Origin: Bradyrhizobium sp. Ec3.3
GTDB taxonomy: Bacteria > Pseudomonadota > Alphaproteobacteria > Rhizobiales > Xanthobacteraceae
Assembly: GCF_000472925.1 (NCBI RefSeq)
Contig: NZ_AXAS01000001.1
Span: forward strand, 62,001-126,000
DNA length: 64,000 bases
Direction of reading: 5' to 3'
Part shown: positions 43,569 through 52,510 of the stretch, piece after piece
Layout: each line of letters opens with the position of its first letter
Position numbering within the stretch: position 1 is the stretch's first letter
The notes under the pieces: generated by a model
What the model saw: the letters and a program-made list of their open reading frames with translations, nothing else
What the model was told of the DNA's origin: nothing
Databases searched by the model: none
Made by a program: the position numbers and the translations under genes

Positions 43569-44519
43569 TCAATGAGCGCCGTCGGCCTGCTTGGCCGCCA
43601 TCATCGCCATGCCGGCGATCCAGCCTGGAATGGCTTCGTAGAATTCCTGCTCCATCTTGAAGTGGCCGCCCGTCGAGAAGGCACCGAAGGCGGCGACCCA
43701 AGCGAGTACCTCGTTGGCGCCGCGCCCCGCGACTTCGCGGACCTTGCCGGTGTCGAGCGCGTCGGCGCGCCAGATCTGACCGCTACGAAGGATCTCCATG
43801 AATTCCGCGTCCCACTTCGGATTGAGCGGCTGGCATGGCCCCTTGCCGGCCTCGGCAAGAACACCTGCCTCGAGCACGCGCTTCTCGCGGGCCTCCTTGG
43901 CCTCGGCCGTCGGATTCCGGCCGTTGATCAGCCGTTCGCGGATTTCGGGCGGCGCATCCTTGATCGATGGAAGCGGTGGATCGTGCGAAAGGCCGCCGGA
44001 AGCGGCGAACAGAACCCGGTTGCCGGAGCGCATCGCGAAGCGGCCGACGGATTCGCCGAGTAGGCGAGCGCGGCGATAGGTCGGCACGGGCGGCGCTGCG
44101 GCGTTCACGAAGATCGGCAAGATCGGGATCGACTTGAAGTCCCCGAGCATCGCTTCCCACAACTGGACGAAGCCGTGATCGACCGGCATGCGGTAGGACA
44201 CCGCGACGTCGAAATCCTCGGCCCGCACCTGGTCGATGAGTTCGAGCGCCGTCTTCTCCGGAACATCGAGTGGACCCGTCCCGCCTCCCCAGTCACCCAA
44301 GGACACGGCCCCAGCTCCGACGCAGAACGAGGGCATCAGATCGTAGAAGAAGCCGTTGAAGTGATCGGGCGCGAACTGGACGATGTAGTCCGGCGCGAAC
44401 TCCTTCACGAAGCTTCCGAGACGTCCGAACGCAGTCCGAACACGTTGTTCGGTCTCATTGCTGGCGGGCCCCTTGTACATCAACGGAGTATGGGAAGCGC
44501 AGATGATGGCAACTGACAT
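43569..44519 (-). CDS. mhpB: Class III extradiol dioxygenase, MhpB-type (2,3-dihydroxyphenylpropionate cleaving)
   Basis: 316 residues, matching MhpB in length and motifs: CASHTPLMYKGPA, QFAPDHFNGFFYDLMPSFCVGAGA, VSYRMPVDHGFVQLWE, GRFAMRSGNRVLFAASGGLSHDPPLP and NPKWDAEFMEILRSG. Fe(II)-dependent cleavage of a catechol with a carboxyalkyl side chain. It is unrelated in fold to the VOC dioxygenase at 7067. It precedes the hydroxylase gene and sits under the divergent IclR/binding-protein promoter. Confidence 0.85.
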   Translation of the reverse strand: MSVAIICASHTPLMYKGPASNETEQRVRTAFGRLGSFVKEFAPDYIVQFAPDHFNGFFYDLMPSFCVGAGAVSLGDWGGGTGPLDVPEKTALELIDQVRAEDFDVAVSYRMPVDHGFVQLWEAMLGDFKSIPILPIFVNAAAPPVPTYRRARLLGESVGRFAMRSGNRVLFAASGGLSHDPPLPSIKDAPPEIRERLINGRNPTAEAKEAREKRVLEAGVLAEAGKGPCQPLNPKWDAEFMEILRSGQIWRADALDTGKVREVAGRGANEVLAWVAAFGAFSTGGHFKMEQEFYEAIPGWIAGMAMMAAKQADGAH

Positions 44520-44570
44520 GGTCGGATTCCTTCGACGCTGGTTGACCTGTGAGCGACTGCTGCCGATTGG

Positions 44571-45800
44571 CTACTTCTTCACCAGCGGGCACGGGCTATC
44601 GGAAAGCGGGCGGTTGACGGATTCTCCGGGCAGCGTCTGCACGACGTTGTAGAGATCCCAATCGCCCTTGTTCTCTCCGGGCTTCTTCACCTGCAGCAAG
44701 TACATGTCGTGGATCATCTTGCGGTCTTCGCGGATATATCCGTCGCTGGCGAAGAAGTCGTGCACCCGCTCCTTTTCCATCTGCTTCATCACTGCCGGCG
44801 CGTCGTCGGTGCCGGTCGCCTTAACCGCCTTCAGGTAGTGAGCGACCGAGGAGTAGACGCCGGCATGGAAGCCGGTCGGCATCTGCTTGGCTTTGGCGTA
44901 GAATTTCTCGGCCCAGGCGCGCGTTTCAGGCGTCCGGTCCCAATAGAACGGGGACACTTCATAGGCATCGTGCGCGATCTTCAGGCCCACCGCGTGCACG
45001 TCGGTCAGCACCGACTGCAGCGGAACGATCTTCGTTTTCGCGCTCAGTCCGAATTCGTCGGCCTGCTTCAGCGCGGTGACCGTATCGCCACTGGAGGCCG
45101 CAATCGCGATAACGTTGGCGCCGGCGCTGGAAGCGGTGAGCAGGAATGACGCGAAGTCTGAGGTGTTCGGCGGGAACACCGAGTTGCCCACCACCTGCCC
45201 GCCGTTGAGCTTTACCTGTTCAGAGGTGTCGCGCGTCAGCGCATGGCCGTAGGCCTGATCAACCGTCAGGAAATACCACTTCGTCCCACCAGCCTCGATG
45301 ACTGACTTGGCGGCGCCTTTTGCGAGATTGTAGGTATCGACGGTCCATTGGACCGTGAGCGGCGAGCAGGCCTTGCCGCTGAAATCGGAGGAGGTCGAAC
45401 CGGAGAGCAGCATGATCTTGCTCTTTTGGGCGGCCATGTTCTGCACGGCGAAGCCGATCGGAGATCCCTGCATATCCGCGATCGCGTCGACGCCGTCGAC
45501 ATCGAACCAGCGCGCCGCGATCTGCGAGCCGACGTCGGGCTTGCCAGAATGGTCGGCTGAAATCACCTCGACATTCAGACCTGCGCCAAAGTCTTCTGCG
45601 GCCATCTGGGCAGCGACTACCGACCCTTTCCCGTTCGCCATCGACGTCGGACCGGCGATGTCGGTTAGAACACCGACCTTGACCTTGCCGCCGCTGAGAT
45701 TCGGCGTCCCGTCGGCGGTCTGCGCTGCGGCCGGTGCCGCCGTCGACACTGCGAGGGCCAAACACGCGGTCACGGCCAAATGTAAACTTGAATGAACCAT
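44571..45800 (-). CDS. HAAT-type periplasmic substrate-binding protein
   Basis: 409 residues with a signal peptide (CLALAVSTAAPAAAQ) and a type 1 periplasmic-binding domain (VKVGVLTDIAGPTSMANGKGSVVAAQ, LNVEVISADHSGKPDVG, HAVGLKIAHDAYEVSPFYWDR), ending SDSPCPLVKK. Close paralogue of the protein at 21875-23089. No permease or ATPase genes lie in this module, so it may use one of the Liv sets elsewhere in the window. First gene of the mhp-like operon, divergent from iclR. Confidence 0.87.
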   Translation of the reverse strand: MVHSSLHLAVTACLALAVSTAAPAAAQTADGTPNLSGGKVKVGVLTDIAGPTSMANGKGSVVAAQMAAEDFGAGLNVEVISADHSGKPDVGSQIAARWFDVDGVDAIADMQGSPIGFAVQNMAAQKSKIMLLSGSTSSDFSGKACSPLTVQWTVDTYNLAKGAAKSVIEAGGTKWYFLTVDQAYGHALTRDTSEQVKLNGGQVVGNSVFPPNTSDFASFLLTASSAGANVIAIAASSGDTVTALKQADEFGLSAKTKIVPLQSVLTDVHAVGLKIAHDAYEVSPFYWDRTPETRAWAEKFYAKAKQMPTGFHAGVYSSVAHYLKAVKATGTDDAPAVMKQMEKERVHDFFASDGYIREDRKMIHDMYLLQVKKPGENKGDWDLYNVVQTLPGESVNRPLSDSPCPLVKK

Positions 45801-45883
45801 TGTTTCCTCCCGTCGCCGCCTTTTTGGACGTGCGGGAGATGCATGGCGCCGTTTGCACTATGATTCCATTGGAGTCTATGAAA

Positions 45884-45900
45884 TGTTCGCACTGCGAACA
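45884..45900. promoter_or_regulatory. TGTTCGCACTGCGAACA, perfect palindrome, likely IclR operator
   Basis: 8-1-8 perfect palindrome located 17 bp before the iclR start (45917) and 84 bp before the divergent binding-protein start. IclR-family regulators such as MhpR bind sites of this kind. A one-arm variant occurs at 38351. Confidence 0.65.
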
Positions 45901-45916
45901 TGAGGCGGGAGGAACT

Positions 45917-46702
45917 ATGCACCGTAGCGTCAGGGCGCTTTCTCGAGGGGTGGCGCTGATCAGGGAGCTTAACGCGAGCGGACCATCGAACGTCGTCCAG
46001 CTCGCGAAACGGACCGCGCTCAACAGGACGACGTGCTATCGATTGCTCGATACCTTGCGCGAAGACGGCTATGTGACGTTCGATGAGACGAACGCGCTGT
46101 TTGGCTTGACGCCCCAAGTGCGCTCGCTAAGCGAAGGCGTGTCATCGCGCGACCTGTCGAGTCAGGCTGCGCTGCCAGCAATGTTTAGCCTGCTGGATGA
46201 GGTGTCCTGGCCAAGCGACTTCGGGGTCTTCGAACTTGGCTCGGTACTCATACGAGAGAGCACTCATCCATTCAGCCCATTCTCCGTTCATCGCTCGATG
46301 GTCGGCCGCAGAAGGTCCTTGGTCCGGAGCGCACTCGGGAAGGCAATCTTGGCCGCGTCTGCTCCGTCGCTGCGCCGTGAGATGCTCGATCTGACTGCTT
46401 CGCTTGTCGAAGAAGATGCGGAGCTTGCGAAGGATCGCCACTTCATCGAAGACGTCGTCTTGCAGACGAAGAGGGATGGCTACGCCTCGTCGGTCGGCGG
46501 GTCAGAAGTCGGAATCAGCGCCATCGCACTGGCAATCTCCGGCGGCGGTCCGGTTCTTGGCAGTCTTAACCTGATTTTCTTCTCGTCGTCGATGACGCCC
46601 GAAATTGCTGCCAAGAAGTACCTATCCAGCATGAAGGTGGCTGTAAAAGAAATCGAACGCCGGTGGTCGGCAGCGAATAAAGCGCGCGGAAAGATCTCCT
46701 AG
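45917..46702 (+). CDS. IclR-family regulator (MhpR-like position)
   Basis: 261 residues from ATG 45917 with GGGAGGA upstream; the frame opens further up but that part covers the operator. The winged HTH is VRALSRGVALIRELNASGPSNVVQLAKRTALNRTTCYRLLDTLREDGYV (about residues 4-52), followed by the IclR effector domain (RSLVRSALGKAILAAS, DGYASSVGGSEVGISAIALAI). In E. coli, MhpR, also of the IclR family, activates the mhp genes; the gene order here makes the same role likely. Confidence 0.88.
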   Translation: MHRSVRALSRGVALIRELNASGPSNVVQLAKRTALNRTTCYRLLDTLREDGYVTFDETNALFGLTPQVRSLSEGVSSRDLSSQAALPAMFSLLDEVSWPSDFGVFELGSVLIRESTHPFSPFSVHRSMVGRRRSLVRSALGKAILAASAPSLRREMLDLTASLVEEDAELAKDRHFIEDVVLQTKRDGYASSVGGSEVGISAIALAISGGGPVLGSLNLIFFSSSMTPEIAAKKYLSSMKVAVKEIERRWSAANKARGKIS

Positions 46703-46931
46703 CCGGCCGACATGAACCCGTTCGACCGGCACCCCGCGCGCCGGCAACGTCAGTTTTCGATGGTCAACGAGAAAAGCCCCAGAGAACATGCAACGTCGGT
46801 CCAAAAGCGGACGCGGCTGTCACCGCTGACGACCACGACAATTCCTAAGCTGCGATAAACATGAAATCTCAGGATCTCAGCTACAAATATTCGGCCTATC
46901 CGGCAGATGTCATGGCGAAACACACCGTAAG

Positions 46932-47702
46932 CTAAGGCGTGACGAGAGTCTGGGTTTCGAGACCGCGGCAATCCATTTCGAAGTCGACATCCCTTACGGG
47001 TGGACGACAAGGATACCATGTCAAGCCGTTCCGCGCGCCCCCGCCGGCGGCGACGATGGGCAAGAAATGCGGGTAAAGGTCGAACACGGTGTAGGCCTGG
47101 ACTGCGGTGGTGTCGGACCAGGTCAGGCCGAGAGACGCAAGGCGATCAGACATCTCTTCGAAGGTGCGGACGACCTTGCGTTTCATGCCGTCTTTCGAAA
47201 GATCCCGATAAGCAACGATCCGGTCCTCAGGCTTTTCCGGCCCGGAGATCGTCTCGGCGCCCCCGCTGATGACGAAGGAAGGATGCGACCGCGGTGTCGT
47301 CGCGTCGTTCGGCTCGATATAGGAAAACGAATAGAAGACGCTCTCCTTCGGCGGATCAATCTCTGGACAAACGTTGCTGCGCGCGATCGGGTTGTTGTCG
47401 CCTTCGAAGATGCCCCATTTGCGTAACACGTCGGCGTAGATCGTGTTGAAGGCCTTGAAGCCATCCGGCGAGAAAGGGAGCTGCGAACGCAGCTCGCACG
47501 CGACAAAAGCGGTCAGCGGCAGGCTCCGTGACGTCAGGAACGCCGAGATATAGTCGAAGCCCTCGACCATTGGCATCCACCTGGCGAAGTTGATGCGTCG
47601 GATGATGAAGCCGTCCAGGGCCTGGATGCCGGCCGAATACTGGAACACTGAAGGAAGATAGCGGTAGCCCCGGTCGGCCCGGGTGATCACGTCATACGGC
47701 AT
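46932..47702 (-). CDS. RidA/CnbZ-like deaminase family protein
   Basis: 256 residues. The pattern VFQYSAGIQALDGFIIRRINFARWMPMVEGFDYISAFL, with PLTAFVACELRSQLPFSPDGF and a C-terminal MSDRLASLGLTWSDTTAVQAYTVFDL, fits the family that includes 2-amino-5-chloromuconate deaminase CnbZ and RidA-like enamine deaminases. These remove ammonia from enamine or imine intermediates. It is the last gene of the amino-acid operon, twelve bases after the PLP enzyme, so it could hydrolyse the imine made by the flavin oxidase. Function is inferred from family and context only. Confidence 0.65.
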   Translation of the reverse strand: MPYDVITRADRGYRYLPSVFQYSAGIQALDGFIIRRINFARWMPMVEGFDYISAFLTSRSLPLTAFVACELRSQLPFSPDGFKAFNTIYADVLRKWGIFEGDNNPIARSNVCPEIDPPKESVFYSFSYIEPNDATTPRSHPSFVISGGAETISGPEKPEDRIVAYRDLSKDGMKRKVVRTFEEMSDRLASLGLTWSDTTAVQAYTVFDLYPHFLPIVAAGGGARNGLTWYPCRPPVRDVDFEMDCRGLETQTLVTP

Positions 47703-47714
47703 GGAGTCCTCGGA

Positions 47715-49007
47715 TCAAAAGTAGGTGCTGATGGCGGAGACGACCTGATAGGCCTCGTCGACGACATAGAGGGCGCGCCACTTGTCGAAGGTCAGGCAGG
47801 GATGCGAGATGCCGAAGGCGATCATGTCGCCGACGGCAAGCGGCGAATCCGCCGGAATTTCGAGATGACAGTGCTGGTCGTTGAGGCGCAAAACGCTGTA
47901 GCCCTCGCCGATCGGCCGGGGCGCCGGCATGTCGCTACCAGGCCGATACCAGTGCAGCGCGACCGGTGGATCATCATGCGAGGCGTCTCGCTTGCCGAAA
48001 TTGACGATCGCCTTCTTGTCCTCCGGACGCGACTGAACATAGGCCCAGACTTCCAGTGCCGAGCGCAGTCCGCCCCGGGTCGCCGCGAGTGCAGGGTTGC
48101 GCTCTCGAAGCTGCTCGAAGGCACGTCGATAGAGGCCGGAATCGTGGGTGAGATAGCAGCCGCTGCGTAACAGCAGTAGGAAACGTGACGTCCTGTCCCG
48201 CTGCCGAAGCTGATCGACAACGACATCGTAATATTGCGATCCGCCGGCACTGATGATCGGCTGGCGCGCAGCAAACAGGCCTGCCGCTTCGCACTTTTCG
48301 GCCAGATCGACCAATCGGCTGAGGTAAGCATCGACCATCGCCTTGGATTCGGCTGCGGTGTCACCACGCATCAGGCCTTCGAAACCCTCGACACCGGCGA
48401 GCGCCAGCCGACCGGGTGCGGCGGCGATCGCGCGAGCCACGTCGAGGGCCTCCTCGCTCGTCCGACATCCGGTCCGGCCGCCCTGATAGCCAAGCTCGAC
48501 AAGCACATTGAGCGGACGCGTGAGGCCGGTCTCTGTGGCGGCGCGGGCAAGTGTCGCCACGTTCGCGACGGAATCTGCGATGCAATAGAATTCGAACGTC
48601 GCATCGTTCTCGATCTCGTTGAGCACGCCGGCGATGGCAGCCTTTCCGATCAACTGGTTCGCAAGGAAAATCCGGCGAAAGCCGAATTTGCGTGCGACCT
48701 GAACCTGGTGGGCCGTGGCCAATGTAATGCCCCAGGCTCCGTCCGCTATCTGGACATTGAAAAGCTCGGGGCTCATCGTCGTCTTGCCGTGAGGCGCGAT
48801 ATGTGCGCCGCCGGCCGTCAGGAAGGTTTGCATCCAGGCGCTGTTGTGCTCGATGTCGCGCTGTTTCAGTACCGCGACTGGCAATGTGAGATCCTCTGCG
48901 AGCACGTTCCATCCCTTGTTACCGATCTCCTCGATCGGAAAGGGCAGCGTGCCCGCCGGGATGCCCTTGGTACAATCGTCGAGCATGAGAGGGACGTTCC
49001 TGGTCAA
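47715..49007 (-). CDS. PLP-dependent amino-acid deaminase (DSD1/fold-III type)
   Basis: About 430 residues if a TTG at 49007 (AGGAG upstream) is the start; ATG 48986 is an alternative, and the frame opens at 49079. It has the alanine-racemase-like N-terminal barrel with the PLP Lys in HIAPHGKTTMSPELFNVQI, then VELGYQGGRTGCRTSEEA, IISAGGSQYYDVV and the C-terminal DSD1 domain with His-Cys metal ligands (LRLNDQHCHLEI). Related enzymes deaminate D-serine or D-threonine. It lies between the flavin oxidase and RidA-like genes. Confidence 0.8.
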   Translation of the reverse strand: MTRNVPLMLDDCTKGIPAGTLPFPIEEIGNKGWNVLAEDLTLPVAVLKQRDIEHNSAWMQTFLTAGGAHIAPHGKTTMSPELFNVQIADGAWGITLATAHQVQVARKFGFRRIFLANQLIGKAAIAGVLNEIENDATFEFYCIADSVANVATLARAATETGLTRPLNVLVELGYQGGRTGCRTSEEALDVARAIAAAPGRLALAGVEGFEGLMRGDTAAESKAMVDAYLSRLVDLAEKCEAAGLFAARQPIISAGGSQYYDVVVDQLRQRDRTSRFLLLLRSGCYLTHDSGLYRRAFEQLRERNPALAATRGGLRSALEVWAYVQSRPEDKKAIVNFGKRDASHDDPPVALHWYRPGSDMPAPRPIGEGYSVLRLNDQHCHLEIPADSPLAVGDMIAFGISHPCLTFDKWRALYVVDEAYQVVSAISTYF

Positions 49008-49088
49008 GACGATATTCTCCTCGGGGCGCCCGGATACGCAAGAAGGCAAAGCTCGGGGACGAAGTCTTCGCGGCTGCATCAGCGATTG

Positions 49089-50342
49089 TCAGGCAGACGC
49101 AGCCGCCGCGGACCGGACGGGCGGCTGACCGATGCGGAACGTGTAATATTTGGCGTAACGCTCGCGACAGCGCTCCTGAAGCTCCTGTTCCGGAATGCCG
49201 GCCGCAAAGCGGGATGGCGACATCCGCGAGATATCGAGGGAGGTCTCGCCCGTGGTGATCAACTCCGACAGCATCTCGCCAAGCGCCGGCGAGACTGACA
49301 GTCCACCGACGTTGCAGCCGCCGATCACATAGAGTCCGCGGACGCCCGGCGTCTCGCCGACAATGTGCTCGCCATCGACCGTCATGGTCGGCAAGCCGCC
49401 GCGGTGGACCTGAAGGTCGAGATGCTCCTGGAAGATCGGGAACTGGTCCTTCACGCTATCGGTCAAACGGCGAAGGACAGTCAGGTCAAGTTCGAGATCC
49501 TCGATCTTGAAGTCGGAGGCGAGCTTGTCGCGATCGTACGGCATCGGGTCGCGCTCATAACCGCCAAACATCAGGCCGCCCCTGTCGGGACGAACATAGA
49601 CATTGGCATCGAGAATTCGCGTCACCGGTTGGCTGGACTTCACCGCGGCGAGCGGCGTCGTGATCATCAATTGGTGGCGCATTGGAACGACCGGAGCCTG
49701 CGCACCGGCCAGAGCCGCAACCAGGCGGAGCCAACCGCCCGCGGCATCGACGATCGTGCCCGCCGCGAACTCGCCGCGGTCGGTTACGACTCGTGTCGCG
49801 GCACCGTTCTCGACCACGATCTCGATCACGCGCGTATTTGCGATCAACGTCGCGCCGAGCTTGGCGGCTGCGCGGGCATATCCGCGAGGCAACTGCACCG
49901 GCTCCAGATACAGGTCGCGCTTCATGTAAGAGACCGCAAGGATGCCTTTGGTCTCTAGGAACGGGTTCCTGGCTCGCGCCTCCTCGGGCGAAATCAGTTC
50001 CGCCGAAATCCCGAGCCTCTCGCCCATCGCGACGCGCTCGCGAATGAGCGCGGCATCCTCAGGACGCCTGGCGCAGGACATGCTGCCCGGCTGGTAGAAC
50101 TCGATCGGTTCGCCGGTCTCATCGGAAAAGCGCTCGATCTTGCCGACGGCGTAGGTGGAGAGTTTGGTCATCGCTTCGGTCTGGCGCAGGTGGCCGCTGA
50201 GGCCGGCCGCCCGTGCAGAGGTCTGCGAGGCGATGTCGGACTTGTCCAAAAGCGCGACCTTCCTGCCAAGCCTGGCAAGATGAAACGCCGTGCTCGAACC
50301 GAGAGCACCCGAGCCGATAACGATAACGTCGAACCGTTCCAT
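49089..50342 (-). CDS. FAD-dependent amino-acid/glycine oxidase (DAO family)
   Basis: 417 residues from ATG 50342. The dinucleotide loop is at residues 8-13 (VIGSGALGSSTAFHLARLGRKVALLDK), followed by SARAAGLSGHLRQTEAM, GTIVDAAGGWLRLVAALAG and HIVGETPGVRGLYVIGGCNVGGLSVSPALGEMLSELI. It belongs to the DAO fold (D-amino acid, sarcosine or glycine oxidases). Oxidation gives an imine plus H2O2, which would suit the RidA-like gene in the same operon. The start is 2 bp from the permease stop. Confidence 0.83.
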   Translation of the reverse strand: MERFDVIVIGSGALGSSTAFHLARLGRKVALLDKSDIASQTSARAAGLSGHLRQTEAMTKLSTYAVGKIERFSDETGEPIEFYQPGSMSCARRPEDAALIRERVAMGERLGISAELISPEEARARNPFLETKGILAVSYMKRDLYLEPVQLPRGYARAAAKLGATLIANTRVIEIVVENGAATRVVTDRGEFAAGTIVDAAGGWLRLVAALAGAQAPVVPMRHQLMITTPLAAVKSSQPVTRILDANVYVRPDRGGLMFGGYERDPMPYDRDKLASDFKIEDLELDLTVLRRLTDSVKDQFPIFQEHLDLQVHRGGLPTMTVDGEHIVGETPGVRGLYVIGGCNVGGLSVSPALGEMLSELITTGETSLDISRMSPSRFAAGIPEQELQERCRERYAKYYTFRIGQPPVRSAAAASA

Positions 50343-50344
50343 GA

Positions 50345-51010
50345 TTATACTGCCTTCTCCTTTGGCAAGCCGGCGCCGAGCCGGCTTTCCATGAATCGAA
50401 CGAGGGACGCCAGCGGGAGCGCCATGAGGAGGTACATCACGCCGACCGCCACGTAGATCTGCAGTGGCATGAAGTATTCGCTGGTGAGGTCTCGGGCCTG
50501 CAGCATCATCTCGGGGGCCGAGATCAGCGAGGCGACCGACGTGTCCTTGAGCAGTGCAATGGCGAAATTGCCGAGCGGCGCGAGCACGACGCGAACGGCC
50601 TGAGGGAGGATGACGAAGCGCAGCACCTGGCGATGGCGCATGCCGATCATCTGTGCTGCTTCGCGCTGCCCGCTGTCGATGGCCAGGATGCCGGCGCGAT
50701 AGATCTCCGAGACATAGGCGGCGCCGTTCAGGCCGAGGCCGATGACGGCGGCGTCGATCGCCCGCAACGTGATGCCCAAGTTGGGCAACCCGAAATAGAT
50801 CAGGAAGAGCAGCGTCAGCGACGGCATGCCCCGGACGAGCTCGACATAGAGATGCGCGAGCAAGCGCAGCATCCCGTTCGCAGACAGTCTCGCCAGCGCG
50901 ATCGGAAGTGCCAGCACCGCGGCAAGCGCAAAGGAGAGCACCATCAGCCGTAGCGTCCAAAGCACGCCCTGCAGGAGCTGCGGCAGCCAATCCCCGAGCA
51001 ACTGGATCAT
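50345..51010 (-). CDS. Polar amino-acid ABC permease
   Basis: 221 residues from ATG 51010, overlapping the next permease gene by 4 bp. HisMQ-type binding-protein-dependent transport domain: YVELVRGMPSLTLLFLIYFGLPNLG, the EAA loop AYVSEIYRAGILAIDSGQREAAQMIGMRHRQVLRFVILPQAVRVVL (about residues 95-140). Inner-membrane half of a polar amino-acid importer with the 51007 protein. Confidence 0.85.
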   Translation of the reverse strand: MIQLLGDWLPQLLQGVLWTLRLMVLSFALAAVLALPIALARLSANGMLRLLAHLYVELVRGMPSLTLLFLIYFGLPNLGITLRAIDAAVIGLGLNGAAYVSEIYRAGILAIDSGQREAAQMIGMRHRQVLRFVILPQAVRVVLAPLGNFAIALLKDTSVASLISAPEMMLQARDLTSEYFMPLQIYVAVGVMYLLMALPLASLVRFMESRLGAGLPKEKAV

Positions 51011-51681
51011 GGCGCGCGCCTTCCGCGGCTCGCGCGCAGTTCGAGATGCTGCGCCAGGCGCGACAGCGGGAAACTCATGGCGATGTAGATGGTCGCCGCC
51101 ATCACGTAGATCGGCCCGCTTAGATAGGTCTTCGTGACGAGGTTGCGGGCGTAGAAGCTCAGCTCCGGAGCCGCGACGGCGGACGCCAAGGCCGTTTCTT
51201 TCAGGAGACCGACGCCGTAATTGGCAAGCGGCGGAATGACCACGCGCATCGCTTGCGGGAGCAAAACATAGCGCAACGCTTTGAGCCGGCTCATGCCCAG
51301 CATGAAGGCTGCTTCGCTCTGGCCAACATGGACCGATTGAAGTCCGGCACGAAACACCTCTGTCAGAAGCGCGCCGCCATTGATGCCGAAGCCGAGGATC
51401 GCGACCGGAATCGGGTCGAGCTTGATGCCGATCTGCGCCAGCCCGAAATAAAGCACGAAGAGCTGCGTGAGGACCGGCGTGCCGCGCATCACCTCGACAT
51501 AGACGCGGATGACGGCGCGGGGCAGCGTCGCTGGAAACGACTGGACGATCGCGAGTGCTGCGCCGATCACCGTTGCCAGGATAAAGCTGAAGAATGTGAT
51601 CTCGATCGTCGTCAGCGCGCCCGACAGCAGCGCCGAGAGCAACTCGGGCATCATCGATGCGGAGCGGGTCCACTCGCTCAT
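51007..51681 (-). CDS. Polar amino-acid ABC permease
   Basis: 224 residues. HisMQ-type: YVEVMRGTPVLTQLFVLYFGLAQIG, EAA loop ALLTEVFRAGLQSVHVGQSEAAFMLGMSRLKALRYVLLPQAMRVVIPPLANYG. Overlaps both the ATPase gene upstream and the second permease downstream by 4 bp. Forms the heterodimeric channel with the 50345 protein. Confidence 0.87.
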   Translation of the reverse strand: MSEWTRSASMMPELLSALLSGALTTIEITFFSFILATVIGAALAIVQSFPATLPRAVIRVYVEVMRGTPVLTQLFVLYFGLAQIGIKLDPIPVAILGFGINGGALLTEVFRAGLQSVHVGQSEAAFMLGMSRLKALRYVLLPQAMRVVIPPLANYGVGLLKETALASAVAAPELSFYARNLVTKTYLSGPIYVMAATIYIAMSFPLSRLAQHLELRASRGRRAP

Positions 51682-52496
51682 GAGGCCGATCGCAAATTGG
51701 CCGCACGCTTCGGCCGCAGCAATGCCAGCGTTCTCGGATGACGAGGATTGGCGATCAGGTCCGCTGGCCGCCCCTGGTCCACGATCGTGCCGTGGTCCAT
51801 CACAACGATCCGGTCAGCGACGTCCTCCGCGAAAGCCATCTCATGGGTGACGATCAGCATCGTCATGCCCTCGGCGGCGAGTTGCCGCATGACTTCCAGG
51901 ACTTCGGCGACCAATTCAGGGTCGAGCGCGGATGTCGCCTCATCGAACAACATGAGCTTGGGACGCATCGCGAGCGATCGGGCGATCGCCACGCGTTGCT
52001 GTTGTCCGCCGGAAAGGTGCTCCGGATAGGCGCCGGCCTTGTGGGCGAGGCCGACCTTCTTCAGGAGCTCCAGCGCGAACGGTTCGATCTCGTCGCGTTT
52101 CATGCGCAGGACCTTGAGGGGCCCGAGCATGATGTTTTCGAGCGCGGTCAGATGCGGGAACAGATTGAATCGCTGGAACACCATTCCGATCCCGGTCCGG
52201 ATCTCGGCGAGCTGCCGGTCCAACATCACGATCTTCCGGCCATCCACGATGCGATCGCCGACGTGGCGGCCGGCGACGATCACCTCGCCGCTGGTCGGCT
52301 TTTCGAGGTGCGCGACGCAGCGCAGCAGCGTCGTCTTGCCGGATCCGCTCGATCCGATCAGCGCGACCCGCTCGCCAGCGGCAACGGTCAGGCTCACATT
52401 GTCGAGCGCTGGCTGGCCACCGAAGCTCTTGCAGAGATTGCTGACGGTGATGAGCGGCGGCGCATTGGCCAGGCCTTGAAGGTCGTTCGCGGTCAT
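51678..52496 (-). CDS. Polar amino-acid ABC transporter ATPase
   Basis: 272 residues from ATG 52496. Walker A IGSSGSGKTTLLRCVAHLEKP (about residues 48-68), Q-loop VFQRFNLFPHLTALENIMLGP, signature HLSGGQQQRVAIARSLAM, Walker B LMLFDEATSALDPEL, H-loop LIVTHEMAFAEDVADRI. The GlnQ/HisP group, matching the two permeases. The open frame to 52700 lies over the binding-protein gene and is not used. Confidence 0.92.
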   Translation of the reverse strand: MTANDLQGLANAPPLITVSNLCKSFGGQPALDNVSLTVAAGERVALIGSSGSGKTTLLRCVAHLEKPTSGEVIVAGRHVGDRIVDGRKIVMLDRQLAEIRTGIGMVFQRFNLFPHLTALENIMLGPLKVLRMKRDEIEPFALELLKKVGLAHKAGAYPEHLSGGQQQRVAIARSLAMRPKLMLFDEATSALDPELVAEVLEVMRQLAAEGMTMLIVTHEMAFAEDVADRIVVMDHGTIVDQGRPADLIANPRHPRTLALLRPKRAANLRSAS

Positions 52497-52510
52497 TCCC
52501 GGAGGCCAGT

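Noticed and set aside
42118..43575. 485-residue plus-strand frame opposite the TfdB-like gene
   Set aside because: Fully antisense to a clear flavoprotein gene with conserved motifs; no recognisable domain.
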